Source: Brachionus plicatilis | Lineage: Eukaryota; Rotifera; Eurotatoria; Ploima; Brachionidae | Direction of reading: 5' to 3' | Length of the DNA stretch: 10,326 nucleotides | NCBI GenBank assembly: GCA_010279815.1 | Contig: QEOQ01000440.1 | Span: 11,804 to 22,129 of the forward strand | Part shown: piece by piece, positions 6,485 to 10,326 of the stretch | How the letters are laid out: each line of letters opens with the position of its first letter | Position numbering within the stretch: position 1 is the stretch's first letter | Made by a program: the position numbers and the translations under genes | Notes under the pieces: model-generated | Databases searched by the model: none | Told to the model about the DNA's origin: nothing | What the model saw: only the letters and a program-made list of their open reading frames with translations

Positions 6485-7579
6485 ATGCTTTAGATTAAGA
6501 ACTAATTTAAAGTTTGTTTTCACCTATATCTAATATTAGGGCCAAACAAAATACGAGCATTCCCACGAATGAAGTAGAATCTATGATGTTGAATCTTAAA
6601 TTAAGATTTCGTTTAGAGAATTTTTTTTCTCCTAAATTAAAATGAATATTTTAGCAAAGCAATTGAATTAGGAAAATAAAATTTGTTTATTGCTAATTCC
6701 TCTTTAAACCGAGAAATATTTGATTAAACACATTTTTCAATGTGAATAAATATGAAGGTAGGAGTATTTGTTACCTGAATGTAGACTGTGAATTTTTTGC
6801 ATCAAATTGGCAGTGTTATGACTAATTTTTTTAGTTTAAAAAAATTGCCAAAATTCAATTTTTTTTTTCATTCTTGCCTGAGAAAGAAAATTTTACTAAC
6901 TTTATTTAATTAAATGGCAAATTTTAGGCATTTTAAAGATTTTTAAAAAACGATAATTTTTTTTTAATTTTCAAAAATTCAATTTTTAATTTTTAACACA
7001 AAAATTTTATTGCAGCGTTTTTAAATAATTTGGCTGTAAAATTCTTTTCTTATTTTTTAACAAAGCAAAAAAAATTTTTTTCTTACTCTTTATTAAAGCA
7101 ATAAATAGACTTGTTTTAAAAAATAGTAAAAAAATTGATTTTTTTTCTCAGCCTTGACAAGTAAGTGCAAATTCGGCTGAGTCCTTTCCAGTTTATTTAA
7201 TGACCAAATTTGTAAAAATAAAAATATTTGATTATAATCATTTTTTTAAATGGTTATAGTTGTTTTCTTCAAAATTTTAAAATTCATTTTTTAGCCGAGC
7301 ATATATAATTTTGTGCACATTTTCTAGCGTTATGAGTAATTTTGTTAAAAAAATACGAATCGAATTTTTAGCTGTGAAATGAAAATTTTGTCAAATTTAA
7401 AGCAATTTAGAAATTAATTAATTTTTATTTTAAAAAACTTGAAAAAAAATTCAACTTTTGCTCAGTTTTTGACCGAGAATTGAAAATTTTGTTGACTTTT
7501 TTATTTTTTTCTAAGCCAAGAAGATTATTTAGGATTAAAAAGTAATTAAAAAATTTAATTTTCAAAAATCAATATTTAA
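6485..7579. other. Low-complexity A/T stretch with faint decayed repeats
   Basis: No gene on either strand. Similar word patterns recur: AGYGTTATGASTAATTTT at about 6812-6830 and 7326-7344, and a GA-rich word followed by GAAAATTTT and then ACTT or AATT at about 6880-6912, 7374-7396 and 7474-7500. These suggest very old copies of one repeat, though A/T bias inflates the similarity. A 7-base inverted repeat, CTCAGCC (7147-7153) with GGCTGAG (7175-7181), encloses a GTAAGTGCAA donor-like word at 7161. Confidence 0.35.
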
Positions 7580-7970
7580 CTAAACAAAAAAACGAGGAAA
7601 CAATTTAATGGAAAATGTACTGGTCCTAGTTTGGCAAGGCATAACACAAAAAAACTAGCAAAAACAAATATTTGTAGCAACTGCCACTTAGCAAACTTTT
7701 TTTTTTCTCTTTTCGAAAAAAACAAATTCCACTTCGAGATTTTTGTTCAATTTGATCTCAACAATAGTCTAAAAACATTATATTTTTCCAAAGAAACATT
7801 CTCAGGTAAGTGCATATTTTTGTTATCTTGTTTGCATTGAATAGAAAAGAGTTGTATTAAGTCAGGTGTTTTTTGCTTTTCTGTTAGCTTCGTTCCAATA
7901 TTTATCTAGAGTTTTTTTGTTATTTCCAAGCTTCGTATTTAAACAATTAAGGCATGTTGTACAAGCTTAG
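7580..7970 (+). CDS. Possible two-exon coding fragment (exons 7580-7805 and 7888-7970)
   Basis: A plus-strand frame is open from 7580 and runs past CAG|GTAAGT at 7803-7811. Removing 7806-7887 joins it in frame to a second open stretch: the G at 7805 plus CT gives alanine, then SFQYLSRVFLLFPSFVF and KQLRHVVQA to TAG 7968-7970. That adds 27 codons, where the unspliced frame would stop at 7840. The first exon carries LARHNTKKLAKTNICSNCHL and FDLNNSLKTLYFSKETFS. There is no in-frame ATG, so an upstream exon would be needed. Alternatively this is an untranslated or non-coding spliced transcript; a separate ATG at 7608 opens only 17 codons in another frame. I recognise no domain. The splice signals are stronger evidence than the protein text. 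Confidence 0.27.
7806..7887 (+). other. Candidate 82-base spliceosomal intron
   Basis: The donor is CAG|GTAAGTGC, a perfect match to the metazoan consensus. The 3' end is a pyrimidine-rich run (TTTTTTGCTTTTCTGTTAG) ending in TAG at 7885-7887. An ATTAAGT word about 25-30 bases before the acceptor could serve as branch site. Length and base composition fit the short introns of compact invertebrate genomes. Splicing would keep the flanking frame open. Confidence 0.4.
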
Positions 7971-8404
7971 ATGTAACCAAATTTGCCAGTGAGAAAATAG
8001 AAAATAGAATCTCAACAATCCAGCGATTGACCCACGAAAGTAAATCTCCTATTTATCCGTACCGGGATCACGGTATTACATCAAATTAAATCAACTCGGC
8101 CTAATACCCGGCTAACACTGGATGCCCAAATTTAACTAGTCCATTAGATATTTGCCTCTAATCTCTAGTTAAATACTAAAAACATTAATGTAATTTGCAC
8201 TAAAGGTCAACTTTGAATTGAAGTGGACAGTTTTTTATCTTTGCAGTCCTAATTTAATGTCGTTTGGAAGCCAAGAGACATTTTTTATCTTGGTTGTACA
8301 GGTGCAGCTTTATAAAAATTTATTATGTTTTTTTTTTTTTAATTTAGAGGGAGAGAAAAATTTAAATTTTATGATTTTATTATGTTTTAATTTGAGTTTA
8401 ATTT
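7971..8404. other. Mixed block with moderate G+C, no supported gene
   Basis: The stretch 8010-8170 is richer in G+C than the surroundings, with a TACCG...CGGTA inverted repeat near 8060 and open runs of only about 35 codons. A good acceptor-like sequence (TTTTTTATCTTTGCAG) ends at 8246 and a CAG|GTGCAG donor-like word lies at about 8299-8304. Together they would bound a 55-base micro-exon; I cannot confirm it. A T-run follows at about 8328-8340. Confidence 0.25.
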
Positions 8405-8440
8405 GGGGTGGCTGGCTGGCGATGGTTGGCAAGCCGGCCA
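8405..8440. other. Short G+C-rich island
   Basis: About 36 bases are dominated by GGCTGGCTGGC and TTGGCAAGCCGGCCAA, with a 5-base TTGGC/GCCAA stem around AAGCCG. It stands out sharply from the A/T-rich background. It could be a binding-site cluster or a decayed repeat. I see no coding support. Confidence 0.4.
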
Positions 8441-8448
8441 AATTTCGA

Positions 8449-8637
8449 TCATTTAATTGAGTTTAGAATATTTGCTTGTGTGGAATTTGGTTGGAATTGA
8501 TCAGTGAAGCGTTCAGCTTGCTTAAATTGTGCAATAATTGCTGACAAGCATTCTGAGCAATTATTTTCAACGATGACAATTCTAAATAGTTTTCTCCCAA
8601 AACTATGTGCCACTATTCGACGCAATTTAGCTATCAT
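8449..8637 (-). CDS. Hypothetical 62-residue ORF
   Basis: This is a minus-strand frame from a true ATG at 8637, with a stop shortly upstream in frame, to a stop at 8449-8451. The product is small, basic at its N-terminus (MIAKLRRIVAHSFGRKLFRI) and has a balanced composition with two cysteines close together (NNCSECLSAII). No known domain or membrane segment is seen. A perfect 10-base hairpin (8533-8565) lies inside it, which could mean the region works as RNA or DNA rather than protein. Confidence 0.22.
   Translation of the reverse strand: MIAKLRRIVAHSFGRKLFRIVIVENNCSECLSAIIAQFKQAERFTDQFQPNSTQANILNSIK
8533..8565. repeat. Perfect 10-base inverted repeat with 13-base loop
   Basis: AATAATTGCT at 8533-8542 pairs exactly with AGCAATTATT at 8556-8565. 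The arms are mostly A/T. It could be paired homeodomain-type sites or a hairpin. Confidence 0.55.
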
Positions 8638-8741
8638 TATTTAGCCATTTATCAAAAGTGACACAAGAAAGTTGAATAGAATTTTAGAATTTTTAGTTTG
8701 GTCACGGAGCGTGCCAAGCGCTTTTCTAGATTTAGTAAACT

Positions 8742-8797
8742 TAATTCTCAATTAGGTCCTATTCTGAAGGGTGCTCGAATAGGACTTAATTTAATTA
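8742..8797. repeat. Long hairpin (15 + 5 base pairs), possible structured RNA
   Basis: AATTAGGTCCTATTC at 8750-8764 pairs with GAATAGGACTTAATT at 8777-8791 over 15 positions with one G-T wobble, leaving a 12-base loop. Beyond a small internal loop (CTC against T), 8742-8746 pairs with 8793-8797 for five more. The stem includes a G/C-containing core (GGTCCTATTC), so it is not just A/T chance. The size is a little short for an animal microRNA precursor but not far from one. I do not recognise the arms as a known microRNA. Confidence 0.6.
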
Positions 8798-9056
8798 CAA
8801 ACAAACACTGCTGCAAGTAGGCTTTGCCTAATGCCAATTCAGCCACATATTTGTTTTAAATGTAACTTCAGCTAAAATGACACAAACGTAGTCATGGCAT
8901 TGTTAGGTATTTTAGTTGTAAATTAGTAAACAGTTACATCATATTACATTTGAAAAGAGTAGTTGTTGTTCTTGTTGATGCAATTCAAATTCCAACATGC
9001 CCGCAAGCATACCGTATTAGTAACTATACCGGTTGCGTAACTTACCGTTTTTTCTT
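8798..9056. other. Non-coding stretch of moderate complexity
   Basis: The plus strand is open from a TTG at 8950 to 9135, but the product runs into the TC microsatellite and has no ATG or motif. TACCGGTTGCGTAACTTACCG (about 9028-9047) is a small G+C-richer patch with an imperfect palindromic look. Confidence 0.3.
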
Positions 9057-9080
9057 TCTCTCTCTCTCTCTCTTTCTCTC
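9057..9080. repeat. TC microsatellite
   Basis: About eight uninterrupted TC units are followed by an imperfect TTTCTCTC tail. Confidence 0.85.
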
Positions 9081-9834
9081 TTTTTTAAATGTTTTGATAA
9101 TGTTAAATGGAATTTGTACGATTAAACGAAAATAGAGTTTAAATACAATACCGAAAGCAACAAAAATTCAAATTCAAAAAAATATTTTTTTTTTTTTGAG
9201 TTTTTTTTGTTGCTGAGATAACTCGCGGGGACTCGAGTGCATCTACACTTTGAATAGAATTTGATTGACACTTTTAACAAGGTGTCTATTTGAACAAGAG
9301 CAATTGACTTAACAAGTTGATACTCATCTTTTGTGCTATGGTTTATTATTCAACACAAGTAGTAGCAAAAAAATTTAAGAAATTATGTTATTTAATAGGA
9401 AATGAAAATCAATAAAGTCCGACAAACTCGGAATAAAATATTTTAATAAAAAATGTTGGATATTTTATTTAAACTCAATTTTTTATGCCAAAAATGCTTC
9501 CAGGTTTTTTTGATTGAAAAATTTGGGCTCATTTTTTTTTTTGGTGGCAAAAAAAAGTTTAGATAATGGAATTGCTTGGCAAAAAAAAAAAAAGTACTCG
9601 AGGCTGTTGAGTTGAATGCAAAATTAAGAAATTGGAAAAGTATTTTTGGTGCTTTTTTCAGGTGAGAAAACAACCTAAGATTTAATTTTTTTTTTAATTC
9701 TCGTAAATCGAAGCCAGATAACAAAAATTTCTAAAAATATTATTGAAAAGAAATAGAAAATTTTTTTCTCTTTTTTCAAATCAATGTTGAATCATTTGAA
9801 AAGGTGGCGAAAATTTTTGAACGAGGACATTTAG
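9081..9834. other. A/T-rich stretch, no supported gene
   Basis: The patch 9215-9320 has higher complexity (ACTCGCGGGGACTCGAGT near 9222-9239, and GACAC/GTGTC flanking about 10 bases near 9267-9286). The minus strand is open from a TTG at 9724 to 9443, but its product is dominated by F, K and L from homopolymer runs. A TTTTTTCAG|GTGAG word near 9654-9665 could act as acceptor or donor, with no partner seen. Confidence 0.3.
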
Positions 9835-9858
9835 TTTAATTAGTAAAACCTAATTAAA
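9835..9858. repeat. Inverted pair of TAATTA-containing octamers
   Basis: TTTAATTA (9835-9842) and TAATTAAA (9851-9858) are exact reverse complements around an 8-base spacer. The core TAATTA is the generic homeodomain site. The flanks to about 9940 are of higher complexity. In A/T-rich DNA such a pair is easily produced by chance. Confidence 0.45.
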
Positions 9859-10113
9859 GGTATTTATTCGCACGGGTCTAATTGTGGCTCTTAACAAGTC
9901 CTTGGTTATTGTTTGCTTGAGCTATTTCTAATTTGTTCGCGAATCAAAAGCTTTCTAATTTTTTTTTTCTATTTTCTATTTTATCTTGTTTATCAAACGA
10001 AATCTCTATTTTTTAATTAAAAATTCAATTCAAGCTTTGTAAATTATTCGTAAGTGACGTAAGAGACGAGATAACCAATGTTTGAAGCTTGCTTGAAAAT
10101 TGATATATCTCCA
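9859..10113. other. A/T-rich stretch, no gene seen
   Basis: A moderately complex patch to about 9940 is followed by T-runs and A/T sequence. No open frame of note and no RNA gene are recognised. Confidence 0.3.
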
Positions 10114-10159
10114 AAAGGTGAACGCAAAAAACCCAAAACTTGATTTTTTGCTCACCTTT
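10114..10159. repeat. 16-base-pair hairpin with one 2-base bulge
   Basis: AAAGGTGA (10114-10121) pairs with TCACCTTT (10152-10159). After an AC bulge (10122-10123), GCAAAAAA (10124-10131) pairs with TTTTTTGC (10144-10151). The loop is 12 bases. The G/C-containing outer stem makes it more notable than the many A/T palindromes. It could be a structured RNA or a remnant of an inverted-repeat element. Confidence 0.6.
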
Positions 10160-10326
10160 ATGTTTGAGCTCAAATCAAAATTTAAACATGGATTAGAAGA
10201 AAAATTAAATTTTTATTATTTTCAGCAAGAGAAAAAAATGTGTGTTGTTTTTTTTTCTTTATTCGAAATATATGTTTTTAAGAGTAGAATTATTTTTTTT
10301 TTAAAACAATACTCTGTGTAGTTTGG
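10160..10326. other. A/T-rich end of window, no supported gene
   Basis: The plus strand is open over 10100-10321 but passes through the hairpin and T-runs. The product is rich in F, K and L with no motif, so I treat it as non-coding. Confidence 0.3.

Noticed and set aside
8950..9135. 61-codon plus-strand open frame
   Set aside because: It starts at TTG and its middle is the TC microsatellite translated as SLSLFLS; no independent support.
9443..9724. 93-codon minus-strand open frame
   Set aside because: No ATG. The product is dominated by F/K/L runs from homopolymers, and no motif is seen.
10100..10321. 73-codon plus-strand open frame
   Set aside because: It crosses a hairpin and T-runs, has F/K-rich composition, and shows no motif.
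1..10326. CRISPR array, operon, prophage or other prokaryotic system
   Set aside because: No regularly spaced repeats, no Shine-Dalgarno-led genes and no close-packed ORFs. The composition, LINE elements and intron signals are eukaryotic.

Overview
The window is very A+T-rich (about three quarters A/T by eye), full of homopolymer A/T runs, with sparse coding sequence, short microsatellites and at least one well-formed short intron candidate. It is eukaryotic, most likely from an invertebrate animal. The reverse transcriptase on the minus strand reminds me of the jockey/CR1-type elements abundant in monogonont rotifers such as Brachionus, whose genomes are similarly A+T-rich. That assignment is recall, not a search, and I hold it at low confidence.

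Layout. The left quarter (about 410-2520) is a graveyard of non-LTR retrotransposons. Three reverse transcriptase pieces lie side by side. The first is a badly decayed C-terminal RT half on the plus strand (411-905). The second is a long open C-terminal RT on the minus strand (991-2121), with a frame-broken continuation to about 2171. The third is a decayed N-terminal RT piece on the plus strand (2201-2516), with RPITV and DxxxAFDKV motifs. The first and third pieces were found by reading across frameshifts and stops; neither is a continuous open frame.

The stretch 2521-4270 is mostly A/T-rich but holds several short plus-strand pieces that read like protein (3098-3305, 3817-4002, 4078-4264). 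They may be shards of an unrecognised dead gene. From 4740 to 5370 there are blocks of higher sequence complexity and G+C with a long inverted repeat; these look more like regulatory DNA than coding DNA. Short open frames at 5378-5620, 5903-6040 and 6297-6479 are weak exon candidates. The stretch 6480-7580 is low-complexity with faint decayed repeats.

The stretch 7580-7970 contains the best intron candidate. A perfect GTAAGT donor and a pyrimidine-rich TAG acceptor 82 bases apart join two open stretches in frame. The right end (8400-10326) has a small G+C-rich island, three notable hairpins, a TC microsatellite and no gene I can name.

There is no evidence of an operon, CRISPR array, tRNA, rRNA or a complete host gene. 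The only confidently identified coding sequence is the minus-strand reverse transcriptase. No set of genes here can be shown to work together.
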